From NCBI RefSeq assembly GCF_047675955.1, contig NC_132910.1, positions 114,993,143-115,057,142 of the forward strand: a DNA stretch of 64,000 nucleotides, in the 5' to 3' direction. The notes below the pieces were generated by a model. The model did not search any database, had not been told where the DNA came from, and worked only from the letters and a program-made list of their open reading frames with translations. The stretch comes from Chlorocebus sabaeus. Lineage: Eukaryota; Chordata; Mammalia; Primates; Cercopithecidae. The translations under genes and the position numbers were made by a program. This document shows positions 45,394-56,992 of the stretch, in pieces (the stretch's first letter is position 1; every line of letters starts with the position of its first letter).

Positions 45394-45640
45394 TAAATTA
45401 CAATGGTATAACGTAATAGTGGCATTTTAAATTAGTGGAAAGAAATGAATTATTCAAGAAAAGGTGTTGAAACAACTGGCTAACCATTTGGAAAAAGAAT
45501 AACATTGATTCCTACCTTGTGACATAAACCAAAATAAACTCCAGAAGGATTATAGATTTATGTTCAAATATTGAAACCAAATTTATTCCACATGCCAACT
45601 AAACCCAGAAAACAGAAGGCTGGTTGGTTTTCACAAAGTT
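45394..45640 (+). mobile_element. Old L1 ORF2 fragment
   Basis: GTTGAAACAACTGGCTAACC and AAACCAAAATAAACTCCAG match a C-terminal ORF2 region of old L1s. The first 48 bp nearly duplicate 41970-42017. Confidence 0.6.
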
Positions 45641-47099
45641 AGGTACATTTCAGGAACAAATATGAGGCACTTTAAAAATGGAAACTTCCATTTTCCACTT
45701 CAAATTTTGGGAAATTCTTTTTTCTAATATTATTAGATCTTTTATATTAAGTGGCTAGATAGTGAGAATGCCACTGGATAAAACTAGAACACATATTTCT
45801 ATTTTCCTATTCTTGACCTCACACCTTCCAGGTAGGTAGATATTAGCTGTAATTGTATAGTCCTAAAAATTTGCCTGATTCTATTAGAATAAACATTTCT
45901 GGTTACAGAGAGAATGATTGAGCAATTGTACAATACTTTAGGGAATGAAGAGAGGACTGAATGGAATGTCTTGTAATTTCCTCCATAAAATATGGAAAAA
46001 TCCCATATTGTTTACAATCAACCTGAATACTCAAAAATTTTTTGATTCAAATATTTCTCAGTGTTTCAGTTATATTCTTGTATCTGTTAGGGTGCATGAT
46101 CTTCAGGTACATAGGCATCATTTATTGTTCTGCAAAAATAAATGCATGACAGAATCTTGTGATCGATCACCTGAAACAGTCAAGGAAAACTTTGATTGTG
46201 TCATGAACGTATTAAATTGTTCAGTTCATTCATGCTACAAATACATATTGAATAACTATCAAATGCCTCTCTTCTAGGGCTGGATATAGAAGTCATACTG
46301 CCTTCCATCAAAGGACTTACATTGAAAGTCAAAGAGAATGAATGTAGTATATTAGGCACTCTGATAGGAGTAAAATACATTGCATGAGCACCTGTGGATG
46401 GGCAGCATTGATAACAATACTGATGAGTAAAATGTTTTCCTGGGAGGCTGATATTAAAGTTGAATCATGAGTGAAAACTCTAAGTGTTATCTAAAAACAG
46501 AGGGGGCTGGAATGAGAAGAAAAGACATTATCAAGTAGGAGAAAAATATGTGTACAGACCAGAGGCAAGAGAGACTATGGAGAATTATAGGGGAACTAAG
46601 AGTGGCTTGGTAGGGCTGCAATGCTGAGAAGTGGCAAGCAAGAAAGCTAAAGGGTCTGGGTCTTGAAGAACCTGAATAACACATTAAATTCAAAACTTTA
46701 TCATCAGGGCGACATGAAGCAGTTGACATGAGACCATTGTGGAGCCATCGCCTATAAAAGAGAGCACTAGAGTCTACCATTCAGGCAGCCCATCATACAC
46801 ACCTTACTGCAGGCTGCAGAGCCAGTCAGCATGTCCACCTTCTTCTAACAAATGATTTGAAACTCGTTATAAAATGTCCATCTGCAAAACTCAGTCATAT
46901 CCTTTAGGCTAGGATTTTCTGGCTTTCAATCCCCACACCAGTCGCATGCATCCCTCATCTGGCCCAATGTCATATTTAGGCTTCCTTCCATTCACCGTTT
47001 CACTCTACCCTATAGACCTCTAGTATCGACCTTATAAACTTGCATAAATCATTATATTCTCTGAATATGAAGCTTGCTTTTTTATATTAACTGAATCCC
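45641..47099. other. Unassigned sequence
   Basis: No gene. The 110-residue frame at 45945-46277 has no recognisable domain. 46225-46800 has decayed mid-repetitive character (TACAAATACATATTGAATAA, GGACTTACATTGAAAGTCAA, later GAAGTGGCAAGCAAGAAAGC) without a family I can name. Confidence 0.4.
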
Positions 47100-47830
47100 A
47101 TTTACATGGAGTTTGCTGCTTCTCCCTCACATCACACATCTCATGGCAATATATTCCCTGCCCTCAACTACCACTTCTGTATCACTGTATCATTTGACTC
47201 CTTTCCGTATCATTTGACTCCTTCAAGCCCTACCATCTCCAACACTCAAACCATCTAATTTTACCACTGCCTTCACCTATATTATCTCCAGATTTTTAAT
47301 TTACAAACAACTGTGACTTTGCTCAAAACTTTCAACTTTTATCAACCTACACCTGGACTCTCAATTCCTTGAACACCTCACCTGTATCCACCTCAGCCAC
47401 CCACTGGCGTGATCAAACCTGCAACCTTATTATCACCAACAGTTGCACCATCTCCAATACCTCAGTACTGCCACCTCATCCACTGTTCGAATACATTTAC
47501 CTATACTACTTTCTCACCATTCATCACCACTGTCTTGTTTCACTTGCCATTATAAATACTCCCTTAACCACACACTCTCAATTCCTTTGCCCCTATTTTA
47601 CTCAAAAATACTCAATTGGTCTTTTGGTCAGAATGCTTTTTGTTACAGGTGGAACGATTTTACCCACTCGAACAAAAACGAAACTTTTCTTGTTCCTCAT
47701 AATTTGGAAATCTGAGAGACCAGAACATCTGAATTCAGAGGTTCAAACATGCTCAACAGGCTCTGCCTGTCCAACTCTTTGTTCTATTTCCTTCCCTGTG
47801 ATCATTATTTCTAGGCAGGTATGATGAATC
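47100..47830 (+). other. Pyrimidine-rich stretch with a 151-codon open frame, not assigned
   Basis: This part is strongly C/T-rich on the + strand and less AT-rich than its surroundings. Frames at 47369-47824 (151 codons) and 47443-47715 (90 codons) overlap in different registers and are rich in S, T, H, P and I, as expected from C/T-rich DNA. No domain, signal peptide or homology is apparent. CCGTATCATTTGACTCCTT sits beside a near-copy (47184-47222). A decayed LINE or a low-complexity sequence are both possible. Confidence 0.35.
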
Positions 47831-48072
47831 CCTAATAATAGACTTAAGTAATCTTTAAAACCAATGACCTTAGAAGAAAGGAGATCCAGTATCTCTAACC
47901 GAGCACTTATAAATGACTCTGACCCTACTTGCAGTATATACCTGCCTCTGCATCCATCACTGTGGACACTGAAATGGGGTAAACTTGTTTCCCTTTTTAA
48001 GATTCAGGACTTCACTTACGGTGAAAGAAATGAGGCAACAGTATTAACTTGATAGCTCCACCAGATTCACAC
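47831..48072. other. Unassigned sequence
   Basis: Nothing recognised. Confidence 0.5.
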
Positions 48073-48088
48073 GATAGAGTAGTTTTCA

Positions 48089-48097
48089 TTTTTCTTT

Positions 48098-48128
<31 letters not shown>

Positions 48129-48409
48129 GAGACGGAGTCTTGCTCTGTCCCCCAGGCTGGAGTGCAGTGGCGCTATCTCGGCTCACTGCAAGCTCCGCCT
48201 CCCGGGTTCACGCCATTCTCCTGCCTCAGCCTCCCAGGTAGCTGGGACTACAGGAGCCCACCACACCCGGCTAATGTTTTTGTATTTTTTAGTGGAAATG
48301 GAGTTTCACTGTGTTAGCCAGGATGGTCTCGATCTCCTGACCTCGTGATCCACCCGTCTCGGCTTCCCAAAGTGCTGGGATTGCAGGCCTGAGCCACCGC
48401 GCCCGGCCA
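48089..48409 (-). mobile_element. AluY-type, full length
   Basis: The reverse complement starts GGCCGGGCGCGGTGGCTCAG and has the CTGAGGCAGGAGAATGGCGT of AluY. The poly-T (48100-48128, 29 bases) is the A tail. A 16-bp direct repeat with one mismatch flanks it (48073-48088 and 48410-48425). A short deletion in the second-arm start (GGTGGGCTCCTGTAG) distinguishes it from the AluY at 12368. The 99-residue frame across it is antisense Alu. Confidence 0.95.
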
Positions 48410-48429
48410 GATAGTGTAGTTTTCAATGA

Positions 48430-49644
48430 ACAAAAATACCAATCCTTACTACATCCCCACTGAATACAAATCTTATTCAGGTTTGTATACACAAACTTCT
48501 GAACTTAGAAAAATCACTTAACCTTGCTTAGTGATTTCCACTTAAAATCAGCAACATAAAAATTCCAATGGATATTCACTGTTGTCCAACAAGCCTACTT
48601 CTCCTCTTTAGTAATTTTATTCACCCACTCCCTGGGTTCAGTATGTCATTCTTTTCCTCCCTTCTCAATATTAAACACACCTCCCCTACCACATTCACAG
48701 CATATATAAGCCACTGTAGAGTAATTTCTTACCTGTTCATCACAAAATATATGTGTTCCTAGCCTGCCTTACAAGAAAGATGCCTGAAAAAACTGAAAAA
48801 AGACAGTAATATTCACTAACAAATAGAACACTGGAAAAGTACAAGAGGGAGGTCTGGGGAACAACCATGATGAATCCCCTTTGGGACATTTTGAGTATCC
48901 AAGTGAGAATTCCCGGCAGTGCCAGAAGCTCAGGAAAGTCCTGGAAACTCATCAGTATGTGTGTACTCATTAAAGGCACTGTGGTTGCCAGTTAGATCAA
49001 CCAAAGAGATTGTATACAGTAAGAAAATAGCAGAATGGAGTCCAAAATTACCAACAGAGTCATTAAACAATCTCGCCAAAGAAAACCAACATAATAGAAT
49101 GAAGATGGAAGAAAATTCAGGAGGGAGTGAGTGCATGCAGAAGGTGGTGAAGAAGGGGACATCATGGAAACCCAAGGCAGAGGAATTTTCAATTCTGCTC
49201 TGATCTAATGTATTCTATTTATCCACATGAGGTCATTTTATTATCATGAGAAATATCAATAAGCACTTTCAGTTCAGAGAGAATTATTAAATGTCAAATG
49301 GTACTTGTGGTTAAGAGAATGATTTTAAAAAGACAACTGTATTTAACAATCAAGGTTAATTTCTGACATTTTAAGGTCAATTCCATTGGAGCAATTTAAG
49401 CAATGAATTGGAGGTAAAAGATACTGAAACTGAGACAGCTTAGGTCCTGAGATGCTGAGGTTTGCTATTCAAATCACTTAATGGGTAGGCAGAAAATACA
49501 TATTTTTAGTTTGAATGTGATGCTGGATTGTTTTTGATAATGTATTAATTTGAGGATTCCTTGGATATGTAAGTATAGGCCAAATGAAAAGGTATTTAGG
49601 AGGTGGCTCAACTTGTTTTTAATCCAGTCCTTAAGCTAAAGAAA
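48430..49644. other. Unassigned sequence
   Basis: No gene. 48870-49210 contains overlapping frames on both strands (94, 81 and 66 codons) and purine-rich prose similar to that near 15400. This indicates decayed repeat rather than coding sequence. Confidence 0.4.
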
Positions 49645-49692
49645 GTGAGAGAGTGAGAGAGAGAGAGGGGGAGAGAGAGAGAAAGAGAGAGC
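49645..49692. repeat. (GA)n microsatellite
   Basis: GTGAGAGAGTGAGAGAGAGA followed by GGGG and further GA and AAAG units. The purine-only strand could form a triplex-prone tract. Confidence 0.93.
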
Positions 49693-50585
49693 AAGAACAA
49701 GCTAATCTGGCTCAGTTCTCCAGAGTAGAAAAATTATACAGGAAATAAGATGCCCTATAGTGTTTTGGTGCACATATGCCTTTATAACGTATTGTGGCAA
49801 TTAGCTAAGTAAGGATTTGAATATTCAGGTTCTAGCTACATATCTTTAAAGAAGCAATCAACTTGAAAAAGCTGAAAAACTACTTTGCATAAACACTTTT
49901 AATTAGTTTTAAATAGCTCCTACAGTCTTGTAAAGGCACAAAACTAAGAACAGACTGGTCTTAGTCTTGATTTCTAGGTTGTTCTTTATTGCTAGTCTCT
50001 TCCCCTCACAGATGCCTAATTAGCTACCAGAATTTACCTTATATGTTGAAAGACAACTGGTTCAAAATCACAAAGGTATTTCTCCATCGCAACTATCTCT
50101 TTTTGACACACATTGAGAAGTAGCCAGTACTTCAGTACTGTATATGTTTAGCACATATTTTCAATACAACATGAAAAAAAATTAGATACAAAATAACCCA
50201 AATATGGTTGAGGTTTTTTAACTTTCAAAGAATTAGGTTTCTCCCAGGAAACTTAGCTAAAGTACACATGCCTTTATAGTGGTTGATTTTGTTTTTCTTT
50301 CATGAACTGATCACATAGTAATAAATTAAATGTCAGCCTCTTCAGCAGTGGTTTATTTTACAAAAGTAGGTTGACTACTGTAGGTGTCAGTGTAGAAATA
50401 TTTTAGAATAAGAAACTACCTGACTCTGCTGAACAATTACATACCTATCTGGTATTGTAAATTTAAAGAATTGTGATCACTTTAGAACAAAGACAATTAT
50501 AATAAGACATGTCACTGGAAACTGTTATTTTCAATATAACAAAAGATCCTAAAATTTAAACTACAATTTACTATTGCAGATATTT
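49693..50585. other. Unassigned sequence
   Basis: Nothing recognised. Confidence 0.5.
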
Positions 50586-50760
50586 GGTCTGAAGCGGTGG
50601 TACGTGTCTGCAGCCTCACTACTCAGAAGGCTAAGGCAGGATGATCGCTTGAGCCCAAGGGTTCAAGGCTACAGTACATTATGATTCAGCCTGCAAATAG
50701 CCACTGCACTCCAGCCTGGGCAACATAACAAGATTCCATCTCTAAAAATAAAATAAAACA
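50586..50760 (+). mobile_element. Fossil Alu monomer close to 7SL RNA (FAM/FLAM-A type)
   Basis: GGTGGTACGTGTCTGCAGCC, CTACTCAGAAGGCTAAGGCA and TGATCGCTTGAGCCCAAGGG give the 7SL Alu domain in the form with GTGTCTGCAG rather than CTCACGCCTG. The 3' half keeps GCCTGCAAATAGCCACTGCA, close to the 7SL segment GTGAATAGCCACTGCAC that is lost in standard Alu arms. An AAAT-rich tail follows. It is a retroposed, inactive copy with the SRP S domain absent. Confidence 0.82.
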
Positions 50761-51620
50761 AAAATGTTTAATTTTATTTTTTAAGTTGAATATCCTAATA
50801 AAAAACTACCCACTCTATAGTTTTTTTTAAAATAGCCTAAACTGAAGCCACAAATTGTATGAAATAAAAATTAATGAAAACTAATGCCATATATATTACT
50901 CCCAGCAGAACTTCTCATAAAAAATTACGATCTGGGCTACCTCGGGTCTCATCTTACCCCTTCAGCATGCCTGGGAGTGAGTAAAAAGTAAGCACACAGG
51001 TAAAATAATGACATAGCAACAGAAAAATCAAGATTTACCTGATAGGATCAATAAAGAAAATACTCCACAAACCAAAATAGCTCCAACAAAATGGCTATAG
51101 AACATCTTTTAGTACTTAGCATAGTAGTCTACTTGTGCTCAGCTCTCAAAAGATAAAGGGAAATTTTAGTTACATACCCTGGTGGAGTGATTTTTATGAA
51201 ACTTATATTTAGACCGGCAACCTTACACAGGAGATCAGCATAAAAAATTCCATAGACCTATTTTTAAAGTCAAATGTTTCCTGCTCTGTATGAGGATTGA
51301 ATAATTGAATACAACAATCAATGAACTGTATCACACTTTTAAATCAATTCTCAACATTTTTAAAAATAACTATAAATCTATTTTTAAACTACTCATAAAT
51401 CTATTAACATATTTTGGCAATGTTTTGTGCTAATTAATGTATAATTACTGAATCATTCATTCCAATTATTTTTCACAAAATACTATGTTTCTTCAAAAAA
51501 AATATAAAGTTATACGAGCAAACAGAAAATTGACTCAGTTTCCTTGATACTACAAAAGCATGGAAATGTGTGCTTAGAAAACACATATTTTCTTAGAAGC
51601 CATGGGAATATCTGCTAAAA

Positions 51621-51629
<9 letters not shown>
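50761..51629. other. Unassigned AT-rich sequence
   Basis: Nothing recognised. Confidence 0.5.
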
Positions 51630-51655
<26 letters not shown>

Positions 51656-51680
51656 ACATACATATATATATATATGTATA
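51630..51680. repeat. (TG)13 / (TA)n microsatellite
   Basis: A run of TG dinucleotides (about 51630-51655) passes into TACATACATATATATATATA. Immediately downstream begins the local repeat described next. Confidence 0.96.
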
Positions 51681-51687
51681 CCTAGAA

Positions 51688-52113
51688 GGTAGGAGATGAA
51701 TGAGCTTCTGATAGTGCTTAGGAAAAAGAAAAGACTTTCTTGTTCAAACCATTATATATATAAAATATAAAATATAATAATTTTATATTTTTATGTTATA
51801 AATCAATAAGCAGAGAATCAGAACATACTGAAATGACTTAGGTTAACATAAACTGGCCAGGAAACATACATATGATTTAAACTAAGGCTGCTATAGGAAG
51901 TTTATGAGGATTTAAAAAGGAAATTTTTTGTGGGTGTAGGGAGCAAACAGAAATGTTACAGGCAAAGATTACACCCATGTTGCATGTGGTTGAAAATCCT
52001 GGGTTGCAGTTCTCAAGGAAAGAGACTCAATGCTGAGGTCTGGGTATTCCTAGGGTTCAGATGTAGCCAGTGACACTGTGCAAAGGATTGAGAAAAAAGC
52101 AGAAGAAAAAAAT
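51688..52113. repeat. Unclassified local repeat, copy 1 (segments A and B)
   Basis: Segment A (51688-51753, starting GGTAGGAGATGAATGAGCTT) is echoed at 54601-54676. Segment B (51811-52113, starting CAGAGAATCAGAACATACTG) is echoed at 52974-53285. The two segments are separated here by an AT-rich spacer. I do not recognise the family. No open frame spans the unit. Confidence 0.85.
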
Positions 52114-52119
52114 AATTGT

Positions 52120-52225
52120 ATATTAAATATTTATTTTTTTAAATAATATAATTTTATATTATATAAATATGTAAACATATTTATATATAACTATAGAATT
52201 TTATATTTATATATATAAAAAATAA
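52120..52225. repeat. AT-rich low-complexity tract
   Basis: Repeated TATTTTTTTAAATAATATAA and TTTATATATAAC words directly after copy 1 of the local repeat. Confidence 0.85.
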
Positions 52226-52973
52226 ATGAAGTCTGAATTAAAGGTCATTTGTCTCTCAGGTCAAGGGTTCTACAAAGTCCATTGTCATTAATAGTCAAAT
52301 TTGGGTTTTCATGGAGTGGAAAGAAGAGGAAAACAACTCATCCTCAGAGAAGGTGAACTTGTCACGGACTGCCTGTCATTGTTTTTGCTATTATGTTCCT
52401 TGCCTGTCACTCCAAAGGACAGCCTCCAGGATAAATTAATGGCAATATAGTTTAAAACAGTTGCCGTGTTGTAAGATATCGCTCAGTTTCACAACAGTGA
52501 AGATGTCATGGAACATCTTGATTAAAAAGCTGTACTACAAAGCATTCCTTAGAATCACTAAGCTGAATTTTTAAAAAGTCACCAAGACTTTATCGCTCTT
52601 CCTAATTACTTTGTGTGCAACCCCAGTAGGATTTAAATGAAAAGCAACCCTTCCTTCAAACTGAGATCTTCACAATATCTCTTACTTCAGGAGGTGAAAA
52701 AGAAAATGATCTGTTTTATCATTGTGGTAGAAGCAGTGCTGGGATGTCATGAAAACTAAACTTTGTCTTCATAAGAGATTCTGGAAGAATAATTTAGAAT
52801 AGAATAGTTGTTTAGAATATTCTCTAGAACTGAATAGTTATTCTTTAGAATAGAATATCTATTCTTTAGAATAGTTAATGCCTGATCACATAATTACATA
52901 AAGTTTTGTAAGTGGAAATAAAATTTCTTAGATATTCATTTAGAAAACCATTAGATTACAGTAATTGATTTCT
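52226..52973. other. Unassigned sequence between repeat copies
   Basis: No similarity to the flanks of copy 1 is apparent. A short TTTAGAATAGAATA-type iteration lies at 52790-52875. Confidence 0.5.
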
Positions 52974-53285
52974 CAGAGAATCAGAACATACTGAAATGAA
53001 TTATATGACTTAGGTTAACATAAACTGGCCCAGAAACATAAAGATACAATTTAAACTAAGGCTGCTATGGGTAGCTTATGAGTATTTAAAAAGGAAATGT
53101 TTTGTGGGTGTGGGGAGCATGCAAAAATGTTACAGGCAGATTACATCCATGATCCATGTGGTTCAAAATCCTAGGTTGCAATTCTCAAGGTAAGAGAATT
53201 AATGCTGACGTCTAGGTATTCGTAGGGTTTAGAAATAGCCAGTGATACTGTGCAAAGGATTAAGAAAAAAGTAGAAGAAAAAAAT
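52974..53285. repeat. Unclassified local repeat, copy 2 (segment B)
   Basis: It is co-linear with 51811-52113 in the same orientation. Shared landmarks are CTTAGGTTAACATAAACTGG, TTTAAACTAAGGCTGCTAT, TTGTGGGTGTGGGGAGCAT and AGTGATACTGTGCAAAGGAT. A 9-bp insertion follows CTGAAATGA. By eye the two copies are roughly 85-90% identical. Confidence 0.9.
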
Positions 53286-54600
53286 CTTACCGCAAAAGTT
53301 ATAGCTACTTGGAAAACTTTAAGGTACATTAAAAGTCAGAATTGTGATCTTGAAATTAATATTCTTAGTAAGGGTTGGAAAAGGGAATCCATTGAAATTA
53401 ATTGCAAGAATGAAGTGAAAAAAGAAAAGAATGGTGGGTAGGGCTATTAGTGATAGACACATGAATCTCAAAGATTTATCTAAATGATGGAAATTCAATT
53501 CTGTTACTGTGTTGTATTCATAGGGAAAGAATAGCTAAACGAATAAAAACTAAAAAAAGGAAATCAGCAGTATGAGAATTTCTATTAATAGGTATGAAAG
53601 CAAAATTAATGAAAAACTAATTGTGAGAGAAAATGGGAAAAATAGAAAGTCCTCAAGCTAGATTAAATGCCATACTAGAAGATAATATAATAAATAAAAT
53701 AGAGATTTCCCTCAAATACAACAATTATAATTATCTCCCCATGGTTATATATTATTATGTAAATGCTAGCCAAATGTTCATTTTTCACCACATTTCTAGA
53801 GACCTACTCGACACATGAGTGGGAGTCCTTTTGAAACATGGGGAAAAACTTCTCAGGTGAGAGTTATCTGACTTTAATCTCTCAGAAATCTTTGGCATTT
53901 GTTATTGACTCTCAGCAAGGTATATACGTTTAGTTTCTCAATCAATTAAAACTTGTAAACAAACTCTATTACTAGGAATTCTCTTTTATTCCTTGTCTAT
54001 CCAAATGGTTTAATTGTACTTGCTAGAATTGACTATGTAAAAATTCCTTAAATCTTGAAAGCTTGAGCTTTGGAATGTTTCAGATAAAATATTTTTTCTT
54101 TTCCTGGTATTTGCTACACTCATTTTTCCTTCAACAAATTTAGTAAGTTTCAAGTTATCCTAAGTAAGCTGGTGTTCTCATTAGTTTACCACAGATATTT
54201 TCTGGCTGGATGTATAAATGTTCATTATAAAACAAACACTTGTGTCTGTGGCATTATGTATTACAGTCTAATGATAAATGAAAAGTGGTTTCCACTTTTG
54301 ATGCTGTATGATATCAATCCTAGGAAGATTGTGAACCTCCATTTGTGGCTTTGATCACTGATATAGTCTTAGCAGTAATTTCTAGTGTAGTTTAGTATTC
54401 TGTGATTTTATAGATGGTTTTAGATTTTATTGATATCTGGATTTTGAAAGTAATGAAACTAAACCTGAAATACATTAATCATCATATGGATTTTCATAAA
54501 CATTATGAAACAGATTTTTTAAAGTTGAATTTGACTTGCAAATATATTTTGTTGATGTGGCCACTTTTCTGTGAATTAGAGGAGGTGAGTTGTCACAGCA
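53286..54600. other. Unassigned AT-rich sequence
   Basis: No gene; short frames here are lysine- and asparagine-rich because of AT composition. Confidence 0.5.
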
Positions 54601-54676
54601 GGTAGGAGTGAATGAGCTGCTAGAACTGCTTAGAGAGAAAAAAAGAAAAAGAAAAAGAAACCTGTTCAAACCATCA
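54601..54676. repeat. Unclassified local repeat, copy 3 (segment A only)
   Basis: GGTAGGAGTGAATGAGCTGC and CTGTTCAAACCATCATTC correspond to 51688-51753, with an expanded GAAAAAGAAAAAGAAA run between the two landmarks. Confidence 0.7.
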
Positions 54677-54749
54677 TTCCCCAGATTTAAGCAACAGCGG
54701 TTATACTTGGCTGGTCCAGCTCCCTTCCCTCACATCTAATCAAACCCTC

Positions 54750-55310
54750 ACAGGCTATGAGTGTACTAGTCTCTAGTCTACCATCCCACCTTCAATCAAG
54801 GATTTTTCAAAAATCTGATCATACCATACATTGTTGTCTTCAGTGGCTTATCAAAGTGGCTTTGATCAAAGATCAAAATATTCAGCTCTTTATGCTCTAA
54901 TCCCAGCCTATCTTTCAAGCTTCATCTCTACCACTTCAGTCCTACTTCTGTCTACACTTCAGCCATGTCTGTTACTTGCTTCTTAATTATTCTATGTCTT
55001 CATGTATTCCCCTAAAGCTTCTATTTCGCCTCCTTCTCTGAAATTGTTTTTAAATCCTCCAGCACACACAAACACACACACACAGACATTTCTTTTCCTG
55101 TGCCCTGACACATCTCATACATGTCTGTATAATGGCATTCAACACTGAGTTGTAACTATTTATCTTCATATCTATTTTACCACTAGAAATGTACTCTTTC
55201 CAGTCAGAGACTGTATCTTATTCATCTTGTAGCCTCAGCACTTTGAATAGTCCCCAGAGCTTGCCAGTAACTCAGTACAAGTTTGATGAATGGATGAATA
55301 ATGATGTCTC
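54750..55310 (+). mobile_element. L2 LINE 3' end
   Basis: AAAAATCTGATCATACCATA, TTTATGCTCTAATCCCAGCC, TCAGTCCTACTTCTGTCTAC and AGAGACTGTATCTTATTCAT follow L2 order. It ends AGTTTGATGAATGGATGAAT. A short (CA)n run interrupts it at 55063-55084. Confidence 0.83.
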
Positions 55311-56523
55311 CATAATTACACTAAAAAATCAAAGAGACCTGTTCATTAATTATCATATTGTTTGAAATTTCATCAGTTGAAACAAACAAAAAGACATTTC
55401 ATTATAAGAATATTATATAAACAGTTGAGGTTTACTAACTTACTGCTTTGTGAAAGGCAGGCACATGTATTCAGAAGCATTCCTAAAGTTCAAAAACCGA
55501 TACCCTCCATTTCACAACTTTGGTGATGTCACTAAATTAGAATCATGAATGGAAAAAAAGAAAAAAATTGTTTCAAAAGAAATTAAGCACAGAAGAACGT
55601 CCCCTTCCAAATATTCTTAATTACTTACCTAATTCATTTTTGCTAATAATATACTAGGTGGGAATTTCAATTATGTGGTTTAAAGATAAAATAAATGAAT
55701 ATTTAATTTATACTTAATTCAAAGAGGGAAATACTTTCAAATAGTAAAAATCATTTGAAAAGTGTTCATACTTTACTTTAATGAAAGATAAGAATTTATT
55801 TTATGCTAAATACTTCAAACTGTCATATAAATAGTCTGTGAAGGAAAGATCATGGAAAAGCTATCCTTGAAATCTATTTGCGTTTAACTTCTAGAAATAG
55901 ATACATTTCTCCAAGCAAGGACAAAGAAAATCCAAGTAACTATAGTTACAAATATACTACTACTATCTTATTTAAAATATTTCAATCTTTTAACTTTTCT
56001 TAATTTATTCAATTTTAAGTAAAGATGTTTTTTAAATTATGATGCTTACCTGTAGTATTATAACTGTTTATTATCTTTAAGTTGAAATTTCAAAATAACT
56101 TCACACTACCCCAGAGACTATGACTAGAGGTCAAACTCTGCAGATGACAAAGCATATCATCAGATTACAAATTTAAAATACTTGATAATTTTTGAAAATT
56201 TGGGTATAGTTTTTCTATTTGATTTTATAATTTGACATTATAAAGCAGCATTTTCGATTACTCAAACAAATTTGGATTGAGTAATAGGAGTCTTTTTTTG
56301 GAAAGGACATAATGTGATTGATTTTTAGCTATATGCAATTAAAACCATTTACTGCATGTCATTTCTAGTGCTATGAATTTAAATGCAATAAATATTCCTT
56401 AAACTAACGGTTTGCAGAATGGCTAATTTAGTAACAAAATTATCTCATTTGTAGAGATCGATGTCTGGACTAACATTTCACATGTCATAAGACATAATTA
56501 TCATTTATTTGAACTTTATTCAG
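55311..56523. other. Unassigned AT-rich sequence
   Basis: Nothing recognised. Confidence 0.5.
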
Positions 56524-56525
56524 TA

Positions 56526-56886
56526 CAGTCATATGTCACTTAATGATGAGGATATATTCTGAGAAATGTGCCATTTGATTATTTCATCATTGTATAACCA
56601 TCAAAGAGTATGTGCACTTCCACAAACCTGGATGGTATAGCCTGCTCCACACCCAGGATATATGGTGTAGCCTATCACTCCTAGGCTACAAACCTGTACA
56701 GTATATTTCTGTACTGAATACAGTTGACATGTATCATAGACACAGACAACTGTCATACAGTGATAGGTATTTGTGTATCTAAACATAGAAAAGGTATGGT
56801 AAAAATGTGGTATTATAATCTTATGGGACCACCCTTGTATATGGAGTTAGTTGTTGATAGAAGCATCATTATGTAGGCCATGACTG
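56526..56886. mobile_element. Tigger3-like non-autonomous DNA transposon, end to end
   Basis: It starts CAGTCATATGTCACTTAATG and ends CATTATGTAGGCCATGACTG, related terminal inverted repeats, with TA on both sides (56524-56525, 56887-56888) as the target duplication. Interior landmarks are CAAACCTGGATGGTATAGCC, TCCTAGGCTACAAACCTGTA, GTGTATCTAAACATAGAAAA and ATCTTATGGGACCACC. At 361 bp it lacks the transposase region. Confidence 0.92.
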
Positions 56887-56967
56887 TATTTCCTTAATGA
56901 CTCATAGGTGCTTTTGAAGTGTTATATTTTCTCAGGAATTTAATGTTATTTATAGTTACCGTAATAT

Positions 56968-56992
56968 ATTCATTCATTCATTCATTCATTCA
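56968..56992. repeat. (ATTC)6 microsatellite
   Basis: Six tandem ATTC units followed by AACAAATATT. Confidence 0.95.

Noticed and set aside
48049..48348. 99-codon + strand frame with SPRLECSGAISAHCKLRLPG
   Set aside because: This is the standard translation of an antisense Alu, not a gene.
50586..50760. Functional 7SL RNA gene
   Set aside because: The S domain is missing, the Alu domain is mutated and a retroposition-type A-rich tail follows.
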